Part shown: one piece after another, positions 1-12,769 of the stretch | Numbering within the stretch: the first letter of the stretch is position 1 | How the letters are laid out: every line of letters begins with the position of its first letter | DNA from: Hanleya hanleyi | Taxonomy: Eukaryota > Mollusca > Polyplacophora > Lepidopleurida > Hanleyidae | Assembly (NCBI GenBank): GCA_036873755.1 | Contig: JAVTVY010020591.1 | Span: forward strand, 1 to 64,000 | Reading direction: 5' to 3' | DNA: 64,000 nucleotides | Program-made: the position numbers and the translations under genes | The notes under the pieces: model-generated | The model's database searches: none | Told to the model about the DNA's origin: nothing | What the model saw: only the letters and a program-made list of their open reading frames with translations

Positions 1-1418
1 CCGACTGCATCGGGGTTCCACTGGTAATTTCCCGGCGATAATTTCCAATTCTGTCGTAAAGAACCTCGGCTGGTTGCTTTGGAGGACAGGCGACTGAAGT
101 TGTAGGACGATTTTCGTCACCGAATGACGCACCGGGTTCCATTTTCAAACATTTTGGAAGTGGGGGTGCGAGAGCACCACTAATATTATCCAATAGTTTG
201 AATTGTTCTCTTTGATACCGATGAACTGCATTACTGCGATGTTCACTGATGTGTGAGACCGCTTTGTCCGAGAAACCGTCATTGTAGAGAGTGGTACAGC
301 ATGTAACCCGACCGGAATGGTTCGAAATTACACGTCCCTCGGTTGAAATGCCGGCTTTTTCGTAGAACTTTTTGAACATGGTACTGACTTGCGATTGCGT
401 TAGCTTACCGGCACTGAACCGTGGATACTCCCCGCGTGCAGAACTTGTCTCCGCCAAAGGTTTCCGGTATAGCGGTCCCTTCCCTGGTATCAGTGATAAA
501 TAAAGCTCGTACAATTTCACCAAACATCTGGAATTGTTCGGCTGTTCGTAATGGATCACAACGTTTGGCGAAATATTTCTGTGTTTTAGCCCACCTTGAA
601 CATTTTTTGATATTCTAGGGGTGTATTTCACAAACTTCGGTTTTTTGTCCGCATCCACTCCAACCTCAAACTGCTCAGCCTGTACAATTTTATGGCCCTC
701 CATTCCACGAAATCCGAAACTTTTTCCGTTGTAGAAGAAAATAGCGGTTGATAACCCTTCCGCCGTCTCCATAGAAAAGACGCCAGTGTCCCACATTTTT
801 TCTTCGTCGTCTGCCGTTACGGGGTCGCTGGACTTCTTGTTGAGGCCGATTCCCTGGGCGGTTAGTTCCTTCATTTTCGAATCGATAACCTGTCTGAATC
901 CTGCGAAAGTCCGATCATCGTCCTTGAAGAAATATATGTCAGGTCTGTCACAGTCAAGGCGCAGGTAACGTTGTATAGCCGCTGTGATCTGTGTCACTGT
1001 ATTTGGTGGATAAACTGTCCCATCCTTTCTTCGGATTTCGACGAATGAAGCGCTGCATCCAAAAATTCAGACCCTCGTTCGACAGTAAATTCATATCCTC
1101 AGGGATGACACCTTAGCTTTCAAGGAATGTTTGCGGCTGATTGTTCCGATAATGTGCCCAATCTTTCCAAATATTTTTGGCCCAGTTGTTATTTTGGCGC
1201 GTTTTGAGTGGTACGCCGCTCCTTTTCTGATCAGCCAACTGTTTTTCGCTGACTGGTGCACCGAATCTTCCTTGATCGACATTTTCCACTTTAAACAAAG
1301 TCTGCGTTGGTATATTCATGATCTGAGAGGCACTCATGGTTTCACCATCGCCGAAGAAATCGTATTTCAGGTCAAAAATGGAATCAGTGTCCGAATCATC
1401 AAATAATGAAAGATCCAT
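1..1418 (-). pseudogene. Crypton-type (DUF3504) tyrosine recombinase, decayed, runs off the window
   Basis: The minus strand encodes a tyrosine recombinase of the Crypton/ZMYM2-QRICH1-like (DUF3504) kind, which in active elements cuts and rejoins DNA during transposition. The N-terminal part (1418 to 1116) has an acidic leader and the family's RFGAPVSEKQL and WAKNIWKDWAHYRN blocks. An in-frame TAA follows at 1113-1115, then a one-base frameshift near 1042-1047. From there to base 1 is an uninterrupted frame of about 347 codons. Visible catalytic candidates are Arg in GFRG (707-709), His and Arg in NHSGR (308-319), His in SEHRSN (239-241) and the nucleophile Tyr in HRYQR (215-217). The catalytic core is therefore preserved while the front has two lesions. 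The frame is still open at base 1. It could instead be a domesticated gene with an undetected intron at the lesions; I favour a decaying copy. Confidence 0.8.
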
Positions 1419-2320
1419 TCTGCAATATTACCTGCCACCTCAATCGTCAGAGATACTCGAAAAGACTGATCTTATTCGATTGATTGAAATTGTAGTTTAA
1501 GGGCCGCTTCCCATTCGGATTTCGCGGCCCATCAACTCAATGTTTTATTTGAATTTCGCGGTACATTTCTTTGTTTTTTGAATATCTTTTCCATCGTTAA
1601 ATATATAACTAAATAAATGAATAAATAAATAAATAATAAATAACAATGAGAGATTAGTAGGAGATATAAATAGAAGTAAATAAAAATTGCTATGTACAAG
1701 TTCGTATGTCTCTTTCTGGTTTTTGGTTAAGTTATACTGATAGATATGAGTTCACTGTAATCGCGTGGATGATTCCTTTGTCTTGGTACCCCTTTGTACG
1801 TACAAAGCCGTCCAGAAAAAACTGGGAGAACAATGGGCGTATTCAGGGCTTTTCGATTCGACTTCCCTAACGACGCCCTTGGAAACAGGGTGGGTTCTTC
1901 CAGAAATCTGTGCCTGTAACAATTGCTTGGAGTGTGTATAGGGGCACAGAACGGCAGGTCTACGTCCTATATTGCGTGAAAGTCAAAGGATCACATTCTG
2001 TGTTAAGGCGTTAGTTCGGTGTCATCTATGGGTAGCGTGTAGGTGTGGTTTAGGATTTGGTGTTCTGGTTGTTCAGTTTGGTGACATCTATGGGGTAGCG
2101 TGTCTGGCGTGGTATAGGGTTGAGTATTCTGGTTCTGGACGTTCTTATGGACCGACGCTGATGATCTTCATCATGTTCATCTCCATTTCTGAAAGTATAT
2201 AATGAAAAAGTGTGTAGTATTTAGTATTCATTTTTGTGAGTGACATTATTCGTGTGCGTGGTTGTTTCTTGGATGTGTGCTACTGATTTATGTCCTTGAT
2301 TATTGAATTGGTAGCGGCCT
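1419..2320. other. Intergenic, AT-rich, no gene seen
   Basis: No coding signal was recognised. It holds an AATA-rich low-complexity stretch around 1610-1640 and an imperfect duplication of about 62 bp (2018 to about 2140) built on GTGxCATCTATGG. Confidence 0.5.
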
Positions 2321-2326
2321 TTGAGT

Positions 2327-2565
2327 TTTAGAGACGAATGTGGTTACCGGCCCACACGGAACATGGTATCTCCGGTGCCCACATTGCCTATATTTTATTC
2401 CAAAAGAGAAATTTTGGCCAATATTGTCGCAGGGATGTTGATTGGTCTTGGCCTCCGATTTTCGAGACTAATGTGGCAACCGGCCCACACGGAACATGGT
2501 ATCTCCGGTGCCCACATTGCCTATATTTTATTCCAAAAGAGAAATTTTGGCCAATGCTGACATAG
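2327..2565 (+). repeat. Two-copy tandem duplication, period 134 bp
   Basis: GAGACGAATGTGG near 2330 and GAGACTAATGTGG near 2464 open two nearly identical copies sharing CCGGCCCACACGGAACATGG and the following 90 bases. Open frames across it exist only because the two copies are alike. No function is seen. Confidence 0.85.
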
Positions 2566-2874
2566 TTAGTGATGCGCATGCACGGGGGTAGTGTTAGACA
2601 CTGGAATAATAGCCAGCAGTTTTGATAAAATTTATTAAGGACTTGAATACCTGTTTTCTAACGGGGGGCTTAGGATTTAATATCTTATTCCCGCCAAACC
2701 TGTGTATTTATAGCCAATTATAAATTATAGCCAATGAAAACTGTTCTAAGTTAGTTAGATTATTAAGTGTTTTCTTATTGGTTAAGAGGGGGCGGAGCGA
2801 ACGCAGTGAGCGCAGAACCAATTGTGAAAATAGAATCATAAATGTGCATGCAGTATGATCAGTTTTATTTCCGG

Positions 2875-3330
2875 AAAAACGTCCAGAACGCATCTCCGGC
2901 TATCTAGGACCCCGGAGCTTCCTGGGCCTAGGCGGCCCCTGGACCCCCGCCTGTTGGGCTGTGATAGTGGTCCCCAACTTTCAATTACGTTCCGACGCTA
3001 CTGGGTTAGCCGACGAGGTATATAGGCCCAAAGCGTTATTATTGTGTTTTCAACATGACAAAGAGAATAAAATATAATACTGAATTTTGACAAATGACGT
3101 GTTAGTTTAATTGTTGGAAATCGCTCAGAATGCATCTCAGGCCATCTAAGGTCTCAGAGCTGTATAATATAACCCTAAATCTGCATACATTATGTTCAGA
3201 TTGAATTCCTGGAAAACGCTTAGAACGCATCTCCGGCGATCTAGGACCCCGGAGCTTCCGGGGCCTAGGCGGCCCCTGGACCCTCGCCTAAAGTGCTATG
3301 ATAATCGACCCCCTTTGAAAAATCCTAGGG
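2875..3330 (+). repeat. Diverged repeat pair, about 110 bp, offset about 330 bp
   Basis: A GC-rich block containing GGACCCCGGAGCTTCC and CTAGGCGGCCCCTGGACC occurs near 2885-2990 and again near 3213-3315. A weaker middle copy around 3115-3165 keeps GAATGCATCT and CATCTAAGG. It probably derives from an older dispersed element. Confidence 0.7.
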
Positions 3331-3333
3331 GGA

Positions 3334-3866
3334 TGCTATTCCACCAAGCGCCTCCACTCAAAGTTTCTCAAATTTGGCGATACATATCGCATGCTGATAG
3401 CAAAATACGAACGTAGCGTGCAAGATCTATGGCGCTACGTTTCGCAACTTGTGTCTAATTCCGCTTAACCCGGGGCTAGGGGCCGTATGAACCCATGTAC
3501 TTCAAGATCCGCATGGTACTCATATGAACAGTCACAATCAAAGCTTGACTGAGATACATCATTCTTTAGATGACGACTTTACAACGAATATTATGGATTA
3601 AGAATCAGCGATACGGATTTGATATTTTTGGAACATCATGATGTCTTGCCGGCATCATTGAAAACTGTTGACCGCTTCTCTCTTGCAGGAAACAAGCTTA
3701 TGCTTATGTATACTATGATTGTCTTTTTGAATTTGGTGCTAATACTGTTATATGGAATATGGAATAGGTATATATGTGTTATATGTGTTGTAATTTGGAT
3801 TATGGACGCGGATATTCTCTAATGGACGACGGCTGGATTATGAATGACGGACTAGACGCTTGTAAT
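3334..3866 (+). mobile_element. Penelope-like element, 3' fragment (copy 1)
   Basis: The sequence matches the 3' end of the long copy at 47-48.8 kb, starting within the last codons of the reverse transcriptase (TKRLHSKFLKFGDTYRML) and running through the 3' untranslated tail to the family's common end GACGCTTGTAATT. It is strongly 5' truncated. It differs from the other copies by an insertion of about 20 bp near 3768-3795 and by a CAA codon where the others have the TAA stop of the RT frame. Confidence 0.85.
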
Positions 3867-5640
3867 TTTGGAATTTTAGGAATCTCCATGATCTACATCA
3901 TTCCTGGCATACATCTATATCACAGTGAACAATATACATATTCTTGATCAGAAAAATAATTCATATGGCTGATATACTTAACTCTACATATCAACAGTTA
4001 GAATTCATTATAAAAAAAATATCAAATCTATCAGTACAATCAAGACTACCAAAAGACATCACAATTAACACTCATTCTCAGAGTATGTCATTAAAATCAA
4101 CCCATTATCAAAAAACTGTATTTCTTAGACTTATCTTAGGCCAACATAACCAGAAGAATGTCATCACAATCAACAAACTCATTACAATCTAGAATAGGGC
4201 CTATGCCATTCCATTAAAAAATCAAAATACTTAAAGTAATGATGTCGGATTTACTTGCATCAGAGGGATTTATCAGGTGGTGTTGTACAACCTACATGCT
4301 GAATTATAAGACACGAAATAATGAAGGGCTGCAGATCCACGAAAACTGATTTATGGCGCACCAAATTTGGTACATTGGCTTATTTTCGTATTTTTATGCA
4401 CTTTTCGGTGCATATTTTCTTTTGTTACAAAAATAGGACACCTTTAACTAAAACCGATTTTACAGTACAGTGCGGAAAAGACTTCACACTAGTCGCGATG
4501 AAATAAAAACAAAAATACGTGTCAGGCGCACCTACTTGTTCAGGGCTCCGCGTTAAAAACGCGAGAAAGAAAAAACACTTTTTCTACTCGTCAAAAACGC
4601 GCGCACCAAAAATATTTTAATAACCGAATCGAACCGCGAACGAAACGAGTATAAACATTAATGTAATTGCCTCTGAACTGATCCCCGCCATCGGTTGTCG
4701 ACTGAAGAACGCTTCACACAAAATTCACACCCGTTGAGAAATCGCGTGCATATTTCCCGCCTGTCTGGTCGACGCGCTGAAAACAGTTCGCCTGGCGTCG
4801 ATGTCTTTCATGACCGCGTCGGAGATAAAACGCGGAAAATTCTCAGTCGGGACTATCTTTAATTGACGCGGGTGAGTAGTCGCGTTAGACACGCGCTACA
4901 ATCGCGTCACACGTGAAGTCTTTGATGCACTGTACTGTAGCTATTTTGAACAACAAATAATTCTGAAACATTCAGTCTAAATATGATTTGGGTTAAAGGT
5001 GACATAATTTTGCACCCAGAGAAAATGTCGACTGTAAAATGCACAGGAAAGTGCAAAATAAGCCAATACCAGGATACGGTAGGTTTGAACCACTGTTAGT
5101 CTGGTTGTGTTTATGTGTGGGCCTTTTTATTCTTCATCTGATAATTCAGAGTGTAGACTGTAAGAAATTGTTAAATTGGCGCTTTTTAGACAAAAATTAG
5201 CCCAATAGCTGTGTGTATCAATACCGCATTGAGGACGATTCCCTATCTAAAGCGAACACCACCTTTGTGATCATAAAATAAAAGTTCCATGGATCCGTTG
5301 TCGATGGACCGTGGAGAATGATTATCCTTCCCGCCATAACAAATGATACCGGATAAAATAGAAGGGAAAGGCAAATTTTAAAAGAAATTGCAAAGATAAA
5401 ATTTACTGTGATAATGTCCCAATTATCACGTTCAATGCACAAGCTACAATGCATTGCTAATGTGTATATGACTATCAGATGGAAGAAAGGTTATTTTTTA
5501 TAAATACTGTGAGCGGCATTGAATGAGACAGGAGATCAAAACTACACATGTACAGAAGAAAAAAGACAAAAGTGATAAGAGAGTAGGGTTTACCCTAGGT
5601 AAACCCAACAAAAACTGTACTGGTATTTAGCAAACTCAGC
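3867..5640. other. Intergenic, no gene seen
   Basis: 3955-4195 is AT-rich and full of degenerate CATCACAATCAAC-type words related to the minisatellite further on. 4500-4950 is relatively CpG-rich. No exon, RNA or mobile-element signature was recognised. Confidence 0.5.
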
Positions 5641-5694
5641 ACTATCAACAAATACATCACAATCAACAAGTTTGTTATCAAAGTCTCAGCACTA

Positions 5695-6232
5695 TCAACA
5701 TACTCGTGTTCTCCCAACTCCAGGACTGTCACCACAGTCAACAAACATCACTATCAAACAAGATTATGTCATCAGTCTAGTCACTATCGAAATACAGTTC
5801 TCCCTACTCCAGGACTGTCACCAGTCAAAAAACATCACTATCAAACAAGCTTTTTTATCACAGTCTGGACACCACGAAAATATGGTTCCCTACTCCAGGA
5901 CTGTAACCACAGTCAACAAACATCACTATCAAACAACCTTATGTCATCACAGTCTCGACACCGTGAAAATATGGTTCCCTACTCCAGGACTGTCACCACA
6001 GTCAACAAACATCACAATCAAACAACCTTTTGTCATCACAGTCTCGACACCATGAAAATATGGTTCCCTACTCCAGGACTGTCACCACAGTCAACAAATA
6101 TCACTATCAAACAACCTTATGTCATCACAGTCTGGACACCATGAAAATATGGTTCCCTACTCCAGGACTGTCACCACAGTCAACAAATATCACTATCAAA
6201 CAACCTTATGTCATCACAATCAACCCACACAT
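5695..6232 (+). repeat. Minisatellite, 89-bp unit, about six copies
   Basis: ATGGTTCCCTACTCCAGGAC recurs at 5882, 5971, 6060 and 6149, a period of 89 bp; less perfect units lie upstream from about 5700. Related CATCACAATCAACA words continue on both sides. Frames that read through it repeat the same peptide in shifted phases and are not credible genes. Confidence 0.9.
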
Positions 6233-7155
6233 CACCATTAACATACTGTCCTCACTACAAGAATGACATCACAATGAGCACACACATTACAATCAAACAT
6301 TAACTCACAATCAACAGATTCAGCACTTTCAAAATATTGTCCTTGCTAACAATAAACTCATTAAAAACAAGGTTGCCATCACAATCAACAGTCCATCAAA
6401 CTACCGTCCTGACTATACCAATGGTGTCACCAAAATCAACTCTCATTACAATCAAGCCATCAAGACTAAAAAAGCTCTGCATATGAAAATACTTTTCTTA
6501 CTGCAAAACGAAGGGTAATCAAAATCGCGCATCAAGAAAGTCTCACTAATCAACAGATTGTCATTACAATACAACTACAATATATCAAGTACATATATCA
6601 AATGGACTAGAATAATCACATTGATCAATATTAAGTGGACCAGAATATCAATATTCAAACCATGTTTGTTCAACTCTCATTACAATCAAGCCATCAATAC
6701 CAGCATTATAAAAAATACTTTCTTTATGGCAGAAATACTGGTCATGAAAATCACACATAAAAAAAAATCACTACTCAATAGGTTGTCTTCACAATAAAAT
6801 TACCATCAGGTACATGTATATTAAGTGGACTGGGATAATCAATATGATCAATATTAAGTGGACTAGAATATCAATTATTCAAACCATTTGTTTCTTCAAG
6901 ACAAGCTCAAAATAAAGATGTTTTAGATTCCTAAAATAGGCCCTTCAGGAATTTTGCTTAGTGGGAATTAGTTTGGTATGGTAAAAATGAAAATTAATCG
7001 GGCTGAGGGGTAATGAGTAAGATTTTACTGAGCTTCGGTTATCCCCTCTCCCCCACAAAATTGCGTTAACTAATACATATTATGGATCACAGAAATATCG
7101 CAAAAATACATGTATAAACTATATAATCATATGATTAGCACGGCATTTTTACATC
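6233..7155. repeat. Degenerate repeat-derived DNA
   Basis: It continues the degenerate ATCACAATCAAC-type sequence. A block of about 70 bp containing GATCAATATTAAGTGGAC is duplicated at about 6598-6668 and 6822-6892. No gene was recognised up to the LINE that follows. Confidence 0.55.
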
Positions 7156-7835
7156 AGAGTTTTTTAATTGAATTGAATTTTTATTCACCAATCAAAAGAA
7201 TATGTACATACAAAAAATATGGTATAAATTATTACAAAATATGTGCAAACAATATAATCTGCATGCAACACAATAAAGTGATTGACGGGAATAAAACCCC
7301 AGGGGGCTTGGTCTATCCCTATAGGACAAGTGGGTAGTATTTATATAAATGTATATATATATAAATATGTAGTGTATAATACACATTTCTAATTTACTTT
7401 ATAACATAGGGTGATTAGTGAATATTAGCTCTCTGTTGATTTTTTAAAAAATAATTATATCGTTACAGCCTTAGTTGCGATAATGGGGTTCAGATTTCCA
7501 GTAGATATATTTTTAGTTTGGATTTGAATAACGAGGTAGATTTCATACATTAGATCAGAGAAGGTAGTTTGTTCCACTCTCGAGGTCCTGTAGTTTTTGT
7601 GGTATAATATGACCAGTTTGACTTATAGATGGGTCGGTAGAGGTTCAAATTCTGGCTCCTAGTTTGGTAACGGTGTACATCTGATTGTTTCGTAAAGTAA
7701 TTTTGGAAGCTTTTTGGTAGTAATTTTGGGTGGTGCATAAATTTATGCACCATCAATAGACATGCGTACATATTTAATTTGGGTAGTGGTAGAATTTTCA
7801 ATTTTATAAATAATGGTAATGTAGGGTCTAGCTTT

Positions 7836-8985
7836 TTAGATAGTTATCACTCGCAATGCTCGTTTTTGCAACATGATAAGCGGACTCAAATGAGTTATAT
7901 ATGTATTCCCCCAGAGAAGGTTACAGTAGGACAAATAAGGGAATATCATTGCGTAGTATACTATGTATTTCTTATTTATTGAATTTCTTAAGTAATTAAT
8001 GATTCCGGTATTTGGTGAAATTTTATTACAAATATAATTTATGTGTGATTTCCAGTTTAGTTCCTCGTTGAAAAAGACGCCGAAAAACTTAAATTTACTG
8101 ACACGTTCAATTTGATGTCCAGAAATAGCTAATTCAACATTATAAATTGATCGCTTTTGGCTATTTGGCCTAATGATAATATACTTTGTTTTCTTTATAT
8201 TCAGTGATAGACGGTTACAACAGATCCAGTTATGTATTTTATGTAATTCTTCCGACATGATTTTAATGGTGTCAGCAAGGTGTTCAGAAGAATATACAGT
8301 ACTGGTATCATCAGCGAAGAGAATAATTTTAAGTAAGTCTGTAGATCTATTCAAGTCGTTTATGTATATAAGGAAGAGTATTGGACCTAGAATTGATCCC
8401 TGAGGAACCCCGATTTCAACTGGTAAACAATTTGAGGAACTGCCGTTATAGACTACAGTTTGTGACCTATTTGACAGATAACTGCGAAACCAACTGATCG
8501 ACTGGTCACGAAAACCATAATGATCTAGCTTAGAAAGAAGAATATTGTGACGGTGTCGAAAGCTTTGGATAGGTCTAAGAATGATACAATGCTGAAATTT
8601 TTAGATTCTTTTGCAGATGCGAGTATATCATACAAAGAACACGCAGCCATGGATGTAGAGTGGTTGGCTCTAAAACCATATTGATTTTTTGAGATTACTT
8701 CATTAGCTTCTAAAAATTCTGTTATCATCGTAGCAGCAAGTTTCTCAAGTATTTTGCTAACACACGGTAAGATAGATATTGGCCTATAGATCGACAGGAT
8801 TGATTGGTCTTCAGATTTAAATATGGGTGTTATTTTAGCAGATTTGCAGACGTCAGGGACAATACCAGAGGAAAAGGAAAGGTTCATAATTAATGTAAGA
8901 GGCTCGGCGATATGATCAGACACTAATTTCACAAGTGACATCCGGATATCATCTAACCCAGGTGCGGCGAATTTCATATTCATTA
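7836..8985 (-). pseudogene. LINE reverse transcriptase domain, frameshifted
   Basis: This encodes palm and fingers motifs in two frames. The first frame has GLDDIRMSLVK, YRPISILP, NQYGFRANHST and FLDLSKAFDTV. After a small deletion near 8540 the second frame has NILLSKLDHYGF, GVPQGSILGP, FADD and a conserved C-terminal block. The catalytic aspartates are intact, but the shift prevents one protein. It is the central part of the element spanning 7160-10165. Confidence 0.85.
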
Positions 8986-9145
8986 TTGTAGTTTTTACAA
9001 TTTGCGGGGTTACTGGAGAGAAATGGAAACCATTAGGAACTCGAGTATCAAGATACGTTCTGAAACTGGTGTCAGTTTTAGGTATTTCGGAATCTAGCCT
9101 TGATGCTATTGTACGAAAATACTCATTAAATTTAATGGCAATTGT

Positions 9146-10160
9146 TTAATTGTCAGATATTTCTTCGCCGTCGACATGAAATGTCTTTGGCATCTGAGTT
9201 GATTTGTTTCTGTTCATCAGTTGGTTTATTGTTTTCCAGGTGCCCTTTATATCCTGATTGGTTTTATTAAATTTCAGATCGAAATATTGCTTCTTAGATG
9301 TACGTATGATGTGGTTTAATTTATTTCTGTATATTCTATACTGATTATGGATAGTTCCATTATGTCCAGCAAGACGTAGTCGGTCGAGTCGATTCTTTTC
9401 ATGGATCGAGTTTAAGATCGCAGGTGTGATCCACGGTTTTATGATTTTTTGTTTAGAGGCTGTAATAGTTGTCAGAGGGAAGCAATCATTATATATGTTT
9501 GTAAATTTTATAACTAAGTTTTCCAGGGTCAAGCTGGGGTCAGTGCCATCGTGCTCATTTTCATTCCAGTCACTGTCCTGGACTGTTTGTATAAATCTTT
9601 CCTTTTGTTCATTTGTAAATTTGCGGTACGTGATACTGTGTTTAGCTGGTGTACAGCTGTAACTGGTTTTCAGAATATGGAAAACTGGGAAGTGGTCAGT
9701 GATGTCAGTTAGGAAAATACCGGATAACAGATTTTCCTGGTGAAAGTTAATAAAGACGTTATCAATTAGAGTTGCTGAGCGGGATTGGACTCTTGTCGGT
9801 TTAGTAATTTGGGGAAAGAAATAATGGGATTTCAGTGTTTCAAGAAATTCCTTGGTTGGCCCGTGTTGATCGGTTTTAAAAAGATCGATATTAAAATCAC
9901 CCATCAAAACACACTTATTTTTTTCGATATCTTTTGATTTGAGGAGAGAAAGTAGATGACTATTGAAATTATTTACATTTTTTCCCGGGGGTCGATAAAA
10001 TAAGCCTACCAGGTATTTCGTATCTTGAAAGGTTAATTCAAGAAAAAATGATTCATATTCTCCATTTTCGTCGACTTGTGAAAGGTCATCTCTTATTTTA
10101 GCAGATTTCATATCATTGTCAACGTAAAAAATTAGTCCACCACCCCTTCTCTTTGTTCTC
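9146..10160 (-). pseudogene. LINE endonuclease C-terminal part and linker (fragment)
   Basis: About 335 codons of the apurinic-type endonuclease (EEP fold) and the linker to the RT. The nick-site chemistry motifs visible are GDFNIDLF and DHFPVF, with the Asp and His expected near the active site. The frame extends upstream of 10111 as RRGGGLIFYVDND, so the real start lay further 5' and is lost. It ends at a premature TAA; the same frame then carries on into RT sequence. Confidence 0.8.
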
Positions 10161-10317
10161 GAGTATCAGAGTATTAACAAGAATAGAACAAATTATAGAT
10201 TTGTTGTCATAAAATATATGTAAACACAGGGACTGAACACAGAGGTTACTCTAACTTATAATGTGACTTTGTTTCAATGGAGACGGGTACAGAAAAAGTT
10301 TAACATGGAGGAAGGTT

Positions 10318-10658
10318 TCATTTTTTTTCTTCCTCCCTTTGGTTCTTGGCCATAAACTTCAATTCAAATTTTTCATATTTGGTGGACTTCTTTCCACCAG
10401 AAGGTTGTCTTACAATATACTGTTGCATAAATCCTAACAGCTGTGAGTATATTCGAGGAAAATGCAAATCAAATGCATAATATGTCGCCAGCAGACTCAC
10501 AAAACCTGACTTGACGTCGTTTTCTTCACACTTGTAGATTCTTACACCGTCGACACAAACATACATATAGCCGATATTTTGCCCGACTCCATGCAGATAT
10601 GAAGATGAGGTGGATCATTTGGAGTCGACTTGATCACTTTATCTGGGACATCAGTCTC
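10318..10658 (-). pseudogene. SAMD3-like gene, probable last exon
   Basis: The exon follows an acceptor TTTGTCTTCCAG and begins in phase 0, matching the phase in which the exon at 13841-14188 ends. It reads ETDVPDKVIKSTPNDPPHLH, then a one-base-scale frameshift near GESGK moves the frame to GYMYVCVDGVRIYKCEE and the conserved TYYAFDL...FMQQYIV block, ending at a stop in 10318-10320 after a lysine/glutamate-rich tail. This fits the C-terminal domain of SAMD3-like proteins, a widespread animal family of unknown biochemical role. The frameshift argues for a pseudogene; a sequencing error is the alternative. Confidence 0.55.
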
Positions 10659-10664
10659 CTGGAA

Positions 10665-11925
10665 GACAAAAACAGAGTTCTTACATCAAAGGAGGACAAA
10701 TTTCAGGTCTTGCAATGGCCGTTTTAGACAAATGTCTTAAAGTATGCTTTCTCTCTTTAATATTCCCACATAATAAAACACGCTTAAAACGCACAACTGC
10801 AGAAAATATTCTGTCAATATTCAGCTCTGCTTGTTCAGAATTGGGCTACTGCAGAAGAAATTAGAAAAAAATGTCAATCAGACTGATTGTCGTGTACGTC
10901 AATCATTGTCGAAGAGAAATGTTTGAAATTGTCGCGATTGGCTGATTATGCGAAATCTCGTAGAATATCGGCGAACACTTCGCACGAATTTTTCATAGCA
11001 TTGAAATTGCCATTGAAATTGCGGAAAAGTACAAACCTTAACAACTGTCCAGCAAGGACGGCTTTTTTCTCCCTTGCCCTTGTCAATTTTGTCACTTAAT
11101 GAAGAAACTTCACATTCTTAAGGTCCCGTTCATCTATGTATCCTATCTGTCAAAAGAAACAAAATTATGTCGAGCATACCTACTTTATTTATAGAAGTAT
11201 AACCCTGCCCCCCTCAGTACTCACCAAAGGCATGGGAGCAGTCTCCTGATGTTTAATCATTGGCTCTTATGAGATAAATTGAGGGCAGAATACTAGTATT
11301 TGACAACTGGAAATATAAGTTCAAATTCGGCTCTACATCAATATCTTAAAAATGTAGATATGAGAATTAGAGACGAAGATGTTGCATGTGACTGAAATCT
11401 ACATTGTAAAAAAATATATTGTTGTAATTCTCAAGTTCAAACATTACACTACATTCTTTTCCAAAGGTTTTCGACACCACGTGAAGGTTCGAGTCCCATG
11501 ACCAGTCCAAAGTCGCCATCCATAGTCGCAAATTCCTTCACCCAATCAAATATTTCATCTCGTCCAGAATCTATTAAACATGAATTGTAGGCAAGCACCT
11601 AAAAGGTGCGTGGACCCCTCAGCCTGTTTGTTTTAGTCAAGTAGGATCAGGGCTGCATTCCGAAAAACGTATGGGCACCCAAAACTCAAATGAAACAAAA
11701 AATGAAAGTGATAGATATAATAGACTTCGTTTTCCCGTGAGTGTTGTGCTGCGATTACAGCATGCAAGAAAGTGTAGCTTTATCAGTGGCAATTTATGCA
11801 TTGCACAAGTGTGATAAGATTAATGGCATAGAAACACACTGATTGACACTCTCCTAATCACTCGTTTTAAATAATTTCCAAGGTACAGTAACATGTTTGG
11901 TGACAAATATTGAAGCATTATGTTG
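10665..11925. other. Probable intron / intergenic, nothing recognised
   Basis: It lies between SAMD3-like exons and has no supported gene. It is AT-rich with short frames only. Confidence 0.4.
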
Positions 11926-11929
11926 TACC

Positions 11930-12320
11930 AGTTAAATGTGTGGACACAAATATGGTTCATGCAAAAGTTTTGGGATAAATCATATGATGAAAAATGGAAT
12001 GATTTAACAGCAAAACTGAAGAAAAATGTTGTCCTTCATTTAAGGTGACGCGAAATTCAAACTACACTTCTGAAATAAATGTGTTTTGTGCAAAAGCTTC
12101 AAGATAAATCATATGATGTGGAGTAGAATGGTTTAATAGCAAAATTGAAGAAAAATGTTGTCCTTCATTTAAGGCGACGATACTGGAGGGATTCCCCTGC
12201 CACTTATTTCATATTATACTTCTGAAATAAAATATGGTTTGTGCAAAAGCTTTCTGATAAATCGATGCAGCAAAATGGAAGAAAAATGTTGTCCTTCATT
12301 TAAGGCGACGTGAAATTCAA
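11930..12320 (+). repeat. Tandem repeat, about 130 bp, three copies
   Basis: GAAGAAAAATGTTGTCCTTC recurs at 12018, 12147 and 12278. Each unit also has a TGTGCAAAAGCTT-like word and a short AAATCATATGATG word, the latter lost from the last copy. Confidence 0.85.
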
Positions 12321-12769
12321 ACCTAACAGGGGTTCGATAGTGCAGGGACCCCCTCGCCGGTTACTTTCTCTTGTTCTTGGGAAATAAAATAATGTCACCA
12401 ACCTGTTAGTTATTACTACAAAAGGAAAAACAAATAGGTGATTCAGCATGTGTGTGAAAAAGCAATGTACATGTACACTGCAGGCAGAGAAGCTGTGAAT
12501 AGGGAAAAGTCCGAACTTTAACATTTAGTGCCCCAGGGGTGGGGTGGAGAAATCCCCCAAGGGTAGTGCATAGGTTGAACAAGTGTAGCATCATGTAGGC
12601 TCTCAGAATATATGGGAATTGGGGAGCTCCATCCAATGGTAATCTTGAATGGCCCAGGCTTTCTTGTATCAGGGAACCTTCACAAGTCAAAATGAAACAT
12701 GCAACCAACGGTTCCCAATGGGCATAGATAACAGTGCAAAAAGCCAAGCCATCAAAAAACAAAATAAAA

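Larger units (their letters stand above)
7160..10165 (-). mobile_element. CR1/Jockey-type non-LTR retrotransposon (LINE), decayed
   Basis: One element in the minus direction, coding for endonuclease plus reverse transcriptase. From 10160 the endonuclease C-terminal part shows FYRPPGKNVNNF, LMGDFNIDLF, TLIDNVF and the ITDHFPVF motif. After an in-frame TAA (9146-9148) the RT starts with YRPISILPC and LDLSKAFDTV; a frameshift near 8540 moves it to the frame with GVPQGSILGP and the catalytic FADD. A further shift near 7835 leads to the C-terminal HRYQTRSQ and REWNKLP region. The 3' tail ends in ATTCAATTCAAT-type sequence near 7160. The 5' end is truncated near 10160, inside the endonuclease. Clade assignment beyond the CR1/Jockey group is uncertain. 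Confidence 0.85.

Noticed and set aside
5672..6266. Plus-strand frames up to 127 codons
   Set aside because: Products of the 89-bp minisatellite; the same peptide appears in each phase in turn.
12406..12762. 118-codon minus-strand frame
   Set aside because: No family signature, no splice sites and it lies in repeat-flanked intronic DNA.
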